A stretch of 64,000 nt of DNA from Corticium candelabrum (taxonomy: Eukaryota > Porifera > Homoscleromorpha > Homosclerophorida > Plakinidae). The notes below the pieces were generated by a model. The model saw nothing but the letters and a program-made list of their open reading frames with translations. It was not told the origin of the DNA and did no database searches. The DNA lies in contig NC_085092.1 in the NCBI RefSeq assembly GCF_963422355.1, forward strand, positions 3,322,471 through 3,386,470, read 5' to 3'. Shown piece after piece: positions 1-11,808 of the stretch. The translations under genes were made by a program, and so were the position numbers. The first letter of the stretch is position 1. Each line of letters opens with the position of its first letter.

Positions 1-104
1 GTCTCCATACGTTTCGTTGTACTCGCTTATCTATCTATATCTCTAGATATGCAGGTCACGGGGTTTCTGACGCATAACTTCGCAAGTACAGTAGATAGCA
101 CAGT

Positions 105-2279
105 ATGGGAAATATCTTTGGAAATGGCCAACAACATGAAGAACAGGACGGTCAACAAGAAGTGAGACGCCAACAAGGAGAACAAAGACGCCAACAAGAA
201 GAACAAAGACGCCAACAAGGAGAACAAAGACGCCAACAAGAAGAACAAAGACGCCGACAAGAAGAACAAAGACGCCAACAAGAAGAACAAAGACGCCAAG
301 AAGAAATGAGACGCCATGAAGAGGAGAAAGTAGCTGCACTAAAAAAAGAAGTGATCAACTTATTTAATGGTCAGCAGCTGTTGCTACTCGGACACTATGG
401 CGTTGGGAAATCGTCTTTCATTAACACTGTAAACCACGTCTTGAATCTCGTTCAGCCAAACGTTCCGTACCAGGAATTAGCGGAGTTAAGCGCGCGAGAA
501 TCCGATCATGGAACACTGATCTACCGTGCGTACGGCCCTCGAAAGAAAATGTACATGGCGTTGAAGGAGAGTGACTTTTCAGCAAAACAAGACTTTGGTC
601 CTATATTTTTTGATGTCGCTGGAGTTAATGATAAGATTGTAAATGAGTTCGATCTTAAACAATTCCTTATCCATCTTGTAAACGGCCAAGTAAAGGAGTA
701 TACTGACATGGTAAGAATCTACAACAGAGAAGACCAAATGGAACAAATGAGGGATGAAAGCAAAGTAGATAATCTCCGGGCGTGGTCAATAATATGCCTA
801 GTGTCGGTTGCTGACGCTTTCCCAACGCGGCTTCTTCAACACGTTGACCAGGCGCTCAAAGAACTAAAGGTGCAGCCTGGAGGAGGTAAGAGTGCGATCT
901 TTGCGATTTTAATTTTGATGTACATGCAATGTAGTGTACATCAATTTCATTAACTTATGGCTTCAAGTATATAGGTAAGTGTAAACGCGGTTTAGCGTTG
1001 ATGACCTTATTTATCAACTGTATTACTTAAAATCACAAAGTTATAGCTTGAATAGTAAGTCTTACACTAAAAATACAAGCGTTTGAGTTCAAAATACATG
1101 CGAAACATTTTCCATTGTTAAGCACAGTGAGGGCGTTGTATTTGTCTAAAATAATAAAAAGTGATTAAATTTTAAGAAGATGACACCTCTGGCTTCAGAT
1201 GTAATTACTTTTGCACAATTCAAAAAAGAGTAACAGTGCAACTCTGTTAGCTGAGTCTCTGTCTAATTATTAGAATACATGCAGATAAACTTTCCATTGT
1301 AGAAAAACCTGGTTCGCCATATATAATCTTCAATACTTTCTCAGTACGCGATTTGGCTCTAGCTACTTGTGACTAAATCGACACTATCTTCGGAAAGAGG
1401 ACAGCTAGTGCCTTGAGGAATAGTATATTATAGATCTATAGAGTTGCTATTGTAGTGGCAGCTATAGTGCAAATAGAACGAAGAAACGAATAAATGAGGC
1501 AGGAGACAGCTAACATGCCAGCTAGTCAGGTTTTGGATTTACTTGTAGCTCTAGCAATTGATTTATTGTTAAGGCTATAAATCGTAGAGTGCAGCTAGAC
1601 TTTGCTGTGAAGGAAATGCTTTTGAAAATTGCCAATAATGAACTGAGTAAGTGACCAGATGCATATTGCTTTGACTGTACCTGAATGGCTATATGTTTAG
1701 AGGGAAGGCAGTTTAACTGCCACAGTCACTCTTGGTATAAAAATATTGTTGTTGTGATGTATTAATTTCAAAATGGATTTTAAAATAATAAATTGAATGA
1801 GTATCTAAACACTGCAGCCAGATGGCAATCTCTAGACCGGTAGTAGATCTTTCTAAATATTACTAAAAACTTTCCAGTAATTGCACTACGTTGGTATTAT
1901 TTACTCTCTTACGGTAAAACATCTGTAATACTCCGTTTTGTGGTAGTTTATATTCTTATTCACAATGTGTTGATGCTTTCAATGGATAACTATAGAATGT
2001 GTATGTTTTTGCGTAGGAGCTAGAGTATTCGTGATTCTTACGCAAAGTGACAAAATCAACCAACAGGAGCGGGAAAGGACAGTAGAAGATTACAGAAAGA
2101 GATGCAGCCAAACTTTAGGTGTTGTAGAAAGGCGAGTTTTTCAAGTAGAAAACTACGTGATGAGAGAATGGAGAGATGACGTAAGAATGGAAAAGAATCT
2201 AGAAAAGGAAAATCAAGTTCTGATTGCCCTAAATCATATTCTTCAACCAGCTAACGAGCCCGACTTTTTGGAACAATGA
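105..2279 (+). CDS. IFI44-like P-loop GTPase (two exons)
   Basis: Exons 105..885 and 2017..2279 join in phase: one base left over, then two, giving a Gly codon. The donor is GAG|GTAAGA and the acceptor is TTTTTGCGTAG. The product is 347 aa. It opens with MGN, which fits an N-myristoylation site, followed by a Gln/Glu/Arg-rich heptad repeat (about residues 20-70). A GTPase domain follows: G1 GHYGVGKSSF, G3 FFDVAGVND, and G4-like VILTQSDKIN, which only appears once the exons are joined. The spacing and the GKSSFINTVN wording fit the IFI44/IFI44L family, whose vertebrate members are interferon-induced. The role here is unknown; membrane association and an immune function are inferences. The intron (886..2016) holds nothing I recognise. 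A relic of a related gene lies at 53.8 kb. Confidence 0.8.
165..311 (+). repeat. 21-bp coding minisatellite (7-aa heptad repeat)
   Basis: About seven direct copies of a 21-bp unit (AGACGCCAACAAGAAGAACA plus A) encode RRQQ[EG]EQ heptads. Units differ mainly at a GAA/GGA (Glu/Gly) codon and at a CAA/CGA codon. The repeat stays in frame inside exon 1 of the IFI44-like gene and should form a charged helix or coiled coil. Confidence 0.9.
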
Positions 2280-3048
2280 AAATTTATTGCTGAACGGAGC
2301 TTTGAGATTGGAAATGTGATCAGTTAGATTGAATGTTACAATATGCATCAGTTGTTCTGATTTGCAATGTAGATGTAGGGTACACGTATGTAATGTATGC
2401 TTGCGTAACCACTGTGAGATTTTGTCATTGTATTGTTAAAAGACAACTTTCACAAAAAAAAACGTATGCAATTCCTAAGCTTCTAATAATGATTGCTATA
2501 ATCAGTGGATCAGGAATATAAGTAGAGTCGCTTCAACCTATTATCGCGGACGTTCTCTGATATCGCGGACACTTCCTTACATACACGCATAACAAACGAG
2601 ATCTAAAGCCATGAATAGTTACACAGAAACAAGACGTGTTAGATTGGGCTTGACCGCCTAACGTCTTGCCGTTCACGTCGACAATTTACAATTTTCGCTG
2701 CTGTTCTTCTAGAGCGGACACAACCCTCCAATATCGGACAGCGGTCGGTTTTTGCTTCTGACGACGCCACAGCTTACTGTCTGTACCTTCAAATAACAGC
2801 TACATGTCTCTTCTATGCGCAGTAATAACAGCAGATTAGCAGCTTCCACGTTCTCTCTCAAGAGGTTGAAGAAGAGGGCCGGACTTGTCCTGTTCTGCAA
2901 TATCGGACACCTGTTGTGTTTTCGAGTATGCAATCGCGCCAAGAAAATGCGATGGATTATGTCAACGTTGACGACAGACGACTAGAAACTACTCGCTGAG
3001 TATGAATAGCCTTTCATTCGTCTCCGCGCGCTAGACAGATATGTCTTA
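2280..3048. other. Intergenic; degenerate TATCG(C)GGACA motifs
   Basis: No gene is seen. The motif TATCGCGGAC or ATATCGGACA occurs near 2542, 2561, 2731 and 2901, all in the same direction. This resembles the subterminal repeats of a decayed DNA transposon, but no inverted ends could be paired. Confidence 0.35.
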
Positions 3049-3199
3049 TGTAATAGATAAGATAGTGACTGAGCATGCGTGTAGCTTGCGAGTGAGATTC
3101 TGTAGCCCTGAGTGTGTATAAGCGAACCTAGCGAGTGCTGTACGTTCTAAGCTACATAGAAATAGATCATCGATATAACTACAGAGTATCGATACGACA
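3049..3199 (+). repeat. 5' LTR of gypsy element 1
   Basis: 151 bp, starts TGTAATAGATAAG and ends CGATACGACA. It differs from the 3' LTR at about four positions by eye (about 97% identical). Confidence 0.92.
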
Positions 3200-3208
3200 G
3201 TGGCGACG

Positions 3209-4182
3209 AGGATGGCTGCCAAAGTAGAGTTTGGGCAACTCAGCGAGTTTCGGCACGGCGTGGACACTGTCGACGACTACATGGACAGGTTTGAACTTTA
3301 CACAGTGGCCAACGACATTACGGATGATGAAAAGAAAAGAGCGGTGTTCTTAACATCTGTGGGAGCCACAACATACGCCTTTATGCCTGGTTCACAATAC
3401 AGCTCGCGTCGCGTGGTCTCGCGTCAAAGGAGGCCGTTTCCGACGCGACGCGCTGGAATAGGAAAAATTCTATCCAACACGTCGCGTCGCGTCGGAAACG
3501 GCCTCCTTTGACGCGAAACGACGCGACGCGACGCGACGCGACGCGACGCGAGCTGTGTTGTGAAGCAGGCTTTACTCACTAACCTCCTCAGACCAGCAAA
3601 ACCGCAGTCGAAGTCGCTCGACGATCTGTTCAGGTTGACGAGGGACAACATGGAGCCCAAAACGATCGTGATAGCGGAACGCTGCAAGTTCTACAAGAGG
3701 AATCAGAAAGAGGGGGAGACGATTGCGTCGTACATTGCAGAGATTCGCCGCTTAGCGCGGAAATGTGAGTTCAAGGACTACCTCAACACGGCATTGAGGG
3801 ACCAACTCGTGTGTGGACTGTACGTACCATGCTGCAGTCCAACAAAAGATTTTAGCCGAAACGGAGTTGTCCTTGGATCGTGCCATCCAAATGGCACAGG
3901 CGTGTGAATCGTTTTGACAAGAAACACAAACGCTCAGATGTCTGACGCCCCAGAGCGCTAGACAAGCGAAGACAGCGTTTGGTGTAACACAATCCACAAC
4001 AGGTGAATCCAGCCAATCAGTAAAAGACAGCTACAAAGGCAAGGCATTGTCCAGATGTAACGGAAAGAACCACAGCAGAGACAAATGCCGATACAAGTCC
4101 TTCACCTGTCACTATTGAAAGAAGACTGGACATATCATCCAGACATGCAGGAAGAAGGAACGAGACAAGTCAAACGACGGAC
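3209..4182 (+). pseudogene. gypsy 1 gag and zinc knuckles (broken)
   Basis: Gag begins near MAAKVEFGQLSEF at 3212 and reads to about 3383, where a MITE splits it. It resumes at LLTNLLRPAKPQSK (3571 on). A frameshift near 3820-3840 moves the frame to one reading AETELSLDRAIQMAQACE. Two CCHC-like knuckles follow (about 4050-4155): CNGKNHSRDKC and a CHYC...H...C motif that contains an in-frame TGA. It once encoded the structural capsid/nucleocapsid protein and cannot do so now. Confidence 0.85.
3385..3570. mobile_element. 186-bp fold-back MITE inside gag
   Basis: The ends are inverted repeats: GCCTGGTTCACAATACAGCT at the left, against GCCTGCTTCACAACACAGCT read from the right. Both run into GCGTCGCGT repeats. 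An inner perfect arm (CGTCAAAGGAGGCCGTTTCC and its complement) flanks a short AT-rich loop, so the whole unit can fold into a hairpin. It is flanked by TTTAT and TTTAC, a probable short target duplication. It interrupts gag between codons that are contiguous in related proteins. Confidence 0.85.
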
Positions 4183-4184
4183 AT

Positions 4185-7100
4185 TTGAAGCAGAAGTCGA
4201 AGACGTGGAAGACCACACGTCAGATTAATGAGGACGAGGTTAGTCTTATATTCTCATTATCAGATAAGCGTGGTATTGATGTGAAGTTGCATGTTGTTGT
4301 TAGTACGGAGATTGATATGAAGGTAGACACAGGAGCCACAGTGACTGTGACACCTAAAGCAACACATGAAAAACGATTAAAGCATGTGCAATTAAAGTCT
4401 AGTAAAGCCAAATTACAGGCTTAAAGTGGGCAGGCCCTCAAGGTTGTGGGTGAAGCAATGGTACCCCTTGAGTATAAGGGTCAACAGTGTAGTGAGAAAA
4501 TTATTGTTGTGGATGTACCTGACAAGCCCGCTGTTCTGGGAAGGAACCTGTTGAGACAGATCAGGTTAGACTGGAGAACACTCTTTGCGATTGAAGAGGC
4601 ACCTATTGTTTGGGAAAAAGAATTTCCTCAGTTGTTTGAAAGGGCATGGCAACAGTACAAGGTTATGAAGCCCATATTGTTATCAAGCCAGGGTGACTCC
4701 TCGGTTTTATAAGCCAAGACCGGTACCGTATGCTTTACAGCATAAAGTTGAGGAAGCATTCGACAGACGACTGGGCGAAGGAGTATTACAACCGATCGAT
4801 CGAAGCGAGTGGGCGGCTGCATTGGTGGTAGTGCCGAAAGCTGGCAACACTGTCAAGTTGAGTGGAGACTATAAGGTAACGATTAATCCGTACTTAGATC
4901 CGGAAGGCTACCCTATGCCCAACCCACAGGACTTATTTGCGACATTAGCAGGAGGAAAGTTTTACAAGGCTAGACCTCAAACTGGCATATCAGCAGCTGG
5001 AAGTGAGCCCCGATAGCCGAAAGTACCTTACTGTAAACACTAGTAAGGGATTTTTTGCATATTTGAGAATGTCATTCGTCATCCGTACTGCCCCAGCCAT
5101 TTGGCAGAGGACAATGGACGAGATCCGGGCAGGACTACAAGGCGTAATTTGTTACCTCGATGACATCCTAATAGTGGGTTAGTCCCAACAGGAACATGAC
5201 GAGCGAGTCGAGGCTGTGTTGGAAAGACTCCAGCAACGAGGACTTTGATTGAAACAAGAGAAATGTGCGTTCAACCAAGAGGAAGTAGAGTATTTAGGCC
5301 ATGTGATTAATAAAAGAGGTCTTGGGCCTACAGCTACAAGACTCAGGCCATACGTGACGCACCAGCGCCAAGAAACTCGACCGAACTAAAATCCTATTTG
5401 GGATTGTTAAACTGTTATAGCAGGTTCATACCAGAGATATCGAGTACCTTGCAGCCCTTGTACGCATTGTTAATGAAGTCCCAACCGTGGGTATAGCGAG
5501 AAGCGCATAAGCGAGCCTTTGCTGAAAGCAAGAAGAAGTTGATGTCATCGAGCTGTTTGACAAATTATGACTTGGCCAAACCGCTAAAGCTAAAGTGTGA
5601 TGCCTCACCTTAAGGGGTGGGAGCCTGCTTGACGCATGTGACGGCTGACGGGACGGAACAACCTATTTCTATCTCTTCCCAGACCCTCACTAAAGCAGAA
5701 AAGGCTACGCACAGTTAGAGAAGGAGGCGCTTGCTCTAGTCCACGGTGTACGTCATTTTCACAAGTACTTAATGGGAAGAGCGTTTGTCCTAGTGACTGA
5801 TCACAAGCCACTACTCAAGATTTTGGGTCCAAAACAAGGAGTCCCACCGTTAGCGGCAGCAAGGCTGCAACGCTGGGAAATTATTCTCACCGCGTACCAG
5901 TACCGGTTGGAGTTTATATCGGGTCCTAGCAACGTGGAGGCCGACATGTTATTACGGCTACCACTACAAGTGGACGTGATCGACCCAAATGAGCAGATAT
6001 ACGGAATCGACTACTTGGAGCAATTGCCAATTACCGCCAAAGAAGTTGCCAAAGAGACGACATTGGATCCCGTATTGCGGAAGGTATTCACCTATACGGT
6101 ACAGGGTTGGCCTTACCAAAGGAATACCGAATTATTCCCATATTCGAGGAAAGCTAACAAATTGTCAGTGGATAACGGATGTCTACTTTGAGGACAACGC
6201 GTTGTGATACCAACCAGTCTGCGTTCAAGAGTGCTACATGAGTTGAATTTAGAACACCCAGGCGTTAACAGGATGAAGGCTCTGGCTCGGAGTTTTGTGT
6301 GGTGGGTCAATCTGGATAAGGACATCGAAGAATTAGTCAAAACCTGTGAACAGTGTTAGAATTCAAGACACCGTCCATCTACCACCAACCCACCACATCC
6401 GTGGCTGTATTCAAATCGTCCTTGGGAAAGAGTTCATTGTGATTTAGCAGAATTTGGTGTAAGACAATATTTTGTCATGATGGATGCTTATTCGAAGTGG
6501 TCGGATATACATGACTTAGGAACCAGTGCTTCAACCACAAAGGCGATCGACGCACTTAGGCGGTCTTTTGCGAGCAACGGTCTACCGGAGCGTCTAGTAT
6601 CGGACAACGGGGCCCAATTTATATCGTTGGAGTTCAGGGAGTTTGTCCAGTCCAACGGCATTCGACACCAGCTCACACCGCCGCACCATCCAGCCTCAAA
6701 TTGACAGGCGAACGACTCGTTCAAGAGTTAAAGAAAACCTCCGAGGTAAGCCTGCTGCAAGATATTGGAGTTACTAATTATCACTATTTCTTCTACACTA
6801 TCGGTCAACACCTCATACCACGACAGGAAAATCACCAGCAGAATTACAGTTGAAGCATACATTTAGAACCAGATTGGATCTTCTGCTTCCCCGGGGTCAA
6901 GCTGACCTTGGACAGCAAAATGAGCAACAATTTCAGGAGTCAACTAATCAAGTGCAGGAGTTAATACCCGGAGAGGCTGTAAGAGTTTGGAACCCAAGAA
7001 GAGATGGAAGGGGAAACTGGTTATATGGAACAGTCATGCAAAGGGTTGGTCCTACTAACTACGTGATCGAAGTGGAAGAACACGTACGCTATGTACACAT

Positions 7101-7434
7101 CGATCATTTACGGCAACGGGATTTGAGAAGTATGTTGGGAGATCTACCCACTCCAGAACAGACAAACATACCTATAGCACCGAACTCATCAAAGGAATTG
7201 ATACCACCGGTGATATCGGTAACACAAGAATCAGATGCAGTGGAAACACCAGGAAGAGTCAACGCTTCAAGAGAAGAATGGACACCGACAACCACAGAGG
7301 AGAATGAACAAGTACCAAACATTACAACCTGTTTCAACAAGCCAAGTGGAGTCACCACCACAACCACCTGGCAGGCGGTACTCTCGATGGGAACACCGGC
7401 GACCACCGTTGAGGTATCGGAATATTTAATGTAG
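4185..7434 (+). pseudogene. gypsy 1 pol: protease, RT, RNase H, integrase (broken)
   Basis: The protease has MKVDTGATVTV (about 4318) and AVLGRNLL (about 4530). RT starts near YKPRPVPYAL (4708), with VLQPIDRSEWAAALVVVPK and the catalytic box CYLDDILIVG near 5155. RNase H has FVLVTDHKPLLKIL (about 5785). Integrase has a degraded HHCC region (HPGVNRM...CEQC), then the DDE core with MMDAYSKWSD and LVSDNGAQF (about 6480-6620). A GPY/F-like motif, RVGPTNYVIEV, lies near 7045. Many stops and shifts separate these pieces (for example after 5014, after 6191 and near 6357), so no functional polyprotein is possible. Confidence 0.9.
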
Positions 7435-7444
7435 GGGAAAGGAG

Positions 7445-7595
7445 TGTTATAGATAAGATAGTGACTGAGCATGCGTGTAGCTTGCGAGTGAGATTCTGTA
7501 GCACTGAGTGTGTATAAGCAAACCTAGCGAGTGCTGTACGTTCTAAGCTACATAGAAATAGATCATCGATATAACTACAGAGTATCGATACGGCA
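7445..7595 (+). repeat. 3' LTR of gypsy element 1
   Basis: 151 bp, TGTTATAGATAAG...CGATACGGCA, the partner of 3049..3199. It directly abuts the repeated block that starts at about 7600. Confidence 0.92.
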
Positions 7596-8730
7596 CATAC
7601 TACATCATCAATTTGCTGATCTCTAACTGCAACATAACTGTCTTATTTGTATATTTTGTCTTATCAGTGGAATCACATTTAGAATTTTGTTGTTAAGACA
7701 TGCATACAGCGTGGTTACAGCATTTTAAAAGTATTATGTAAACCACTGGGATATGTAATCGATGTCGGACAGAATAGAAAGCTTTATCGCTCGAGGGTCA
7801 ATCACTGAAAGGGGACCGAGACTCACCTATCAAAATCGACATCGTTACATTCATTTTCATTCGGTAGGCACGTCTGGAGAATTCGAGCGACAATGAGCCA
7901 AGCGTGAGAAAGTAGTAGGTGCACAAACATTTAGGATGTTGTCTTTATATATGTATAGATGTAAATATAGATTTGTGGTCAACAAGTGGTCTATATAGCT
8001 AAAGGCAGTAAGGGACTTGAAATGTTCTCAAACACAAGGCAAGATTATAATTAAATACTGCATGGTTTGAGACTTGATCAAAATCAAGTACGGCATTGCA
8101 ATATATTTTGATCTAATTTGCAGTTGTCTTTCTAGTACATGGAGGGCATATGGGACAAACTACATTGAAACTCTTCGAGTCCAACTTCATGCAAACTGTC
8201 GTATTCATAGAGTATATTTCTCTGATCATCTCTACTCTGAAGATGAACTGCCAGCAGAATTCAAGCTTTTTCTGCCGGTCTCTCAAACAGACTGCAGAGC
8301 AAAAGTGACATCAAGAAACTCTAGAGATTCTAATTCTATATCATAAGCAATAGAGAGAAAAGAATGATATATTGTATTTTTGACAACAGTTTCTATGGTT
8401 GGGATCACTAAATAGAGAGGCTAAGTGGCTTTCTCTAGAGAATCAGTCTCTGTTACTGGAAGTAGTTGTCCATGAGTGTGACACATTCGTGTAACAGAAG
8501 AATGACACACATTGATGCTTTCACAACAAATAATGACTCGTGTGCATTGTGGATACAAAATAATTAAAATAAATGTTTATTGAATGTTGGTTTGTAAAAT
8601 ATAATTAACTAGCTGACCACTCAGTAAATATTAAAAATAATAAAAAATTTATTAAATTTATTTATTTATCTATTTGTTTACTTAATTTATTTACTTCTGC
8701 AAATAACAGACACATGCTGCATTAATTATT
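7596..8730 (+). repeat. Duplicated 1.1-kb block, copy A
   Basis: From CATCATCAATTTGCTGATCT to ACTTCTGCAAATAACA this block matches 59385..60512 in the same orientation with scattered differences. Near 8135 an exon-like stretch opens after a CTTTCTAG acceptor and reads [13 protein letters not shown], then [20 protein letters not shown], ending in TAA at 8344-8346. Both copies keep the YFSD[HR][14 protein letters not shown] stretch, so it was probably the last exon of a real gene. I do not recognise the family. Beyond 8500 the block is AT-rich. The left edge coincides with the end of the gypsy LTR. Confidence 0.8.
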
Positions 8731-9879
8731 TCCAACTAAACTATCTTACAAGATACAGTGATACCAGTGCAGTATCTGTATCTTTATGGTTTATATGAGG
8801 ATAGAATGTAGCTTGATGCTCATTAATTAATAAGTTGATTATAATACAAAAGTTAATACAAATACGTAATTTGCGCATGCGCAAAAACTAAACGAAGTTT
8901 TACGCAGCGTTCGTATGGATACAGAGGCTTCCAGTGAAGCTCTTTTTGATGCCGTGTGTGCAAAGGATGTAAAGAAAGCATCGATAGCTCTCAAGAAAGG
9001 AGCAGATGTAAACGTAGTAGCAAAAGAGTGGGTAAGAATTGATTAAATTTACAGATCTAGTTTGTAGGCTAGAGACATTGGGTTCGACGTTGGTAAATGA
9101 GGAAGCGTAGGAGAAAGTGACGATTATTTACGTTGAGGTGGCGTTGGTTGGAAGTGCCGCTTCATTTTCTCTCGTCTGGTATTAGTGAATGAATCGATCG
9201 TTTCGTCTCTTGCGCTTCTACGTCGTTGTCTAGCTGTCGTCGTCGTTTAATATGGTCACACGCTTTACACGTCACGTGACCTACACTGACTTTAGTAACT
9301 ATTTGTGTATTTCGTACATGTATGTAGAGACGGTGTGGTGGTGTGTATGGTCTTCCATCGGCGTTGCAAGTAGCATGTGCTGATTCATTGATGGACTTGG
9401 TAGACTTACTGCTACAACATTAAGTAAACATGAACTACCATGAGGATGTGGTAAGAGTGCAAATTTTAATGCAGTTTGTTGTGTTTAAATAAATGAGTTT
9501 AGTTAGTAATGGTAATAGAATCTCTTTCCTGTGGTTAAAATGAATAGAAATATTAGTGGATGCTCATTGTATTTCTGTCTGTCTGATTGAACAGTTGAAT
9601 GCATATGCTACAGAAAGGTGCTAACAGTCACAGTTAGAATGAATAGTAGCTAGGTTTGATATTTTGTTGAAATTACAAAAAATATTGAGAGTGGGTTGTT
9701 AGTGAGTTATTTTAAATGAAAAGATGAGATTTGTTGTTTAGCAAGGTTGATATGATTGAATGTTATTTAATTAACAATGTTAGACATCCACCCCGGAGTC
9801 TGCGCACTAGCGGTGCCCCTAGACAGCGTTGTAGCTAACAGTGGGGTTATCCGCACCAGCTATATACTTGGCGCTGCAG

Positions 9880-10053
9880 GCATGGTGCAGTCATTGTAGC
9901 AATTGCAAGCGTCAAGGCTTTAGAAAATTTGTTGTCAGCGCTCCAGGAAAATTTGTTGATGGAAGACCAGGATATCCCGTCTGTGACCTTGTTCTTAGCT
10001 GAGCTTAAGGGCCTGATGGCAGAGACGGCAAAGAGGCTGCTCGGGCTGCTCTG
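9880..10053 (+). other. Coding-like patch in intron, unidentified
   Basis: One frame reads HGAVIVAIASVKALENLLSA, then continues without a stop to ELKGLMAETAKRLLGLL before TGA. Its composition is protein-like, unlike the flanking intron. It may be part of an inserted element. I do not recognise the family. Confidence 0.3.
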
Positions 10054-11267
10054 AAAGAATGAAGAGAAACTCGCCTCTCAACCTCAAGCTGCCTCGGGTA
10101 CGTTCGGAGCTAGGGGAATAAAAAACACATAAACTACAGCCTACTAGGCACCGACGCCGGGCAGCATAACAGCGCACAACATAAGAATAAGTTATCGAGA
10201 CAGCATGCATGTGCTCGTAGTTGCACATGCACCGGTGTAGGTATAGCCACGCAGCGAGCAGCAGTGTGCCGGAAGCGGTTGGACGCTTATGACAGTCAAG
10301 GCTATAAACTTGAGGTTGTACTATATTGCAGTCAGATGCGCATTGGCATTCAGAAAAGGTCAGCAAGTCGGCTTTAGCAGCGCTGCGAGACTTAACTTAG
10401 TTAATTACGCGGCGTCACTTATTCAGCTAGGGTCGGCCCGAGTCGGCTCAAGCAGCATGGCCGTACTGTTGAGTGTGTTGTTTCACTTTTGCTTTGTTTA
10501 TACATTGTGTTATGGATAATACATTGCATTAATATTTATATTACAGTGCAACTACACAAGCTTTGTTGTACTCGATAGAAAGTTAGTGGCAAGATTTACT
10601 TTCACTGTTTATATCAGCAAACCATGATTGGTGAGTAGCTGCATGCCGAGCTGCTACACTTTGGAAGAACTTGTTGGTTGGCTGTGTACTATGCCACATA
10701 CACACACACACTACAACGTAAACCACACCTATCTTTTGGAAACAGCTTGTGGCAAGTGCACAAGACTGCAGTTAACTCAATGAAAATGACACAGTGATTA
10801 TGGTAGTAGTGGTTGTGGTGGTAATGATGACAATGTAGGAGACCTACACATACTATAGACGTAGTATAGTTTTATCATCCACTTATAAATCAACACAAAA
10901 ATTTTTCTTTGCAACACAGTTTAGTAGATATGCTATTTCTGATTTTCAAGAAATCTTGTACTAGCAAGTTTATGTAGGAACTTTCTATGAATTAGAGGGA
11001 CTGAGAAGTGTCATATCATGTAGGATACATAGAAATGTGTAGGAGTGTCACTTCTGTAGATGAGTACAAACATTAATTTGGTAAATTTCTGTGTTTGTGT
11101 AACTTACATACTACTATTAATAATAGTCTACTGTAACAGTATTTGCATTGCATGTGCACTTGTGTTTGTTTGTTTGTTTGTTGATGCTGAACAGGAGGGT
11201 GGGATGAAGTTATATATTGCAAATGTGCTTACTGTATTGAAAGCAAGTTTGACAAAACTGGTTTAGT

Positions 11268-11343
11268 GATAACTTGATTTTACTAGATTTACTTTAGATG
11301 ACTATGATAACTTGATTTTACTAGATTTACTTAAGATGACTAT
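11268..11343 (+). repeat. Short tandem repeat in intron (about 38 bp x 2)
   Basis: GATAACTTGATTTTACTAGATTTACTT followed by (T/A)AGATGACTAT occurs twice in tandem just before the duplicated ankyrin-exon block. Confidence 0.8.
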
Positions 11344-11808
11344 TGAATTACACATAGAAAATGTCATATGTGTGTCTACCAATTTGAGTGTTTGCTTGTG
11401 TACCAGTTAAACGGATTAGAGTATTGAGGTTATGTTATGGAATTGTGTTTGGCAAGGGACAGAGGTGAGTTGGATGTGAGGTTGATGTGCTATTTTTATA
11501 GTCAGTTGATGTTCATACTGTACTTGTAGATGCATGTATTCATAATGTACACACTGATAATAACATGTGATGTTACTTATCAATGGTAGGGTGGATGGAC
11601 AGCTCTGCATTATGCTTGTCGGAATGGTCATTCGTTTATTGTGGAGAAATTGTTGTCATCTGGATGTGACAAAGAAGCAAGGACTGATGTGAGTGTATTT
11701 GTATGCAATGGTATTTGTGTTTATTTTGTTCAATTGAGAAATGATGGTACAACTCTTACCTAAAATTCTATCATGCAGTCATCAATCTAAATTGTGCTCT
11801 CAGTCATC

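Larger units (their letters stand above)
3049..7595 (+). mobile_element. Ty3/gypsy LTR retrotransposon, coding region degraded
   Basis: Two 151-bp LTRs (TGT...CA) bound the element. The 5' LTR is followed by a TGGCGACGAGG primer-binding-like sequence, and a purine-rich tract (AGGGGAAAGGAG) precedes the 3' LTR. The internal order is gag, zinc knuckle, protease, RT, RNase H, integrase and GPY/F domain, as in Ty3/gypsy (Metaviridae). No target-site duplication is visible (TCTTA before, CATAC after). The reading frame is broken by many stops and frameshifts and by an inserted MITE. Confidence 0.93.

Noticed and set aside
165-311. Short regular repeats that could look like a CRISPR array
   Set aside because: The 21-bp units are contiguous with no spacers and lie in frame in a eukaryotic coding exon.
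27-339. Minus-strand Leu/Phe/Ser- and Val-rich repeat frames
   Set aside because: They are antisense shadows of the heptad repeat in the IFI44-like gene.
3049-7595. An endogenous retrovirus with an envelope gene
   Set aside because: After integrase there is only a GPY/F domain and an unstructured tail before the LTR; no envelope-like frame, signal peptide or membrane segment was seen.
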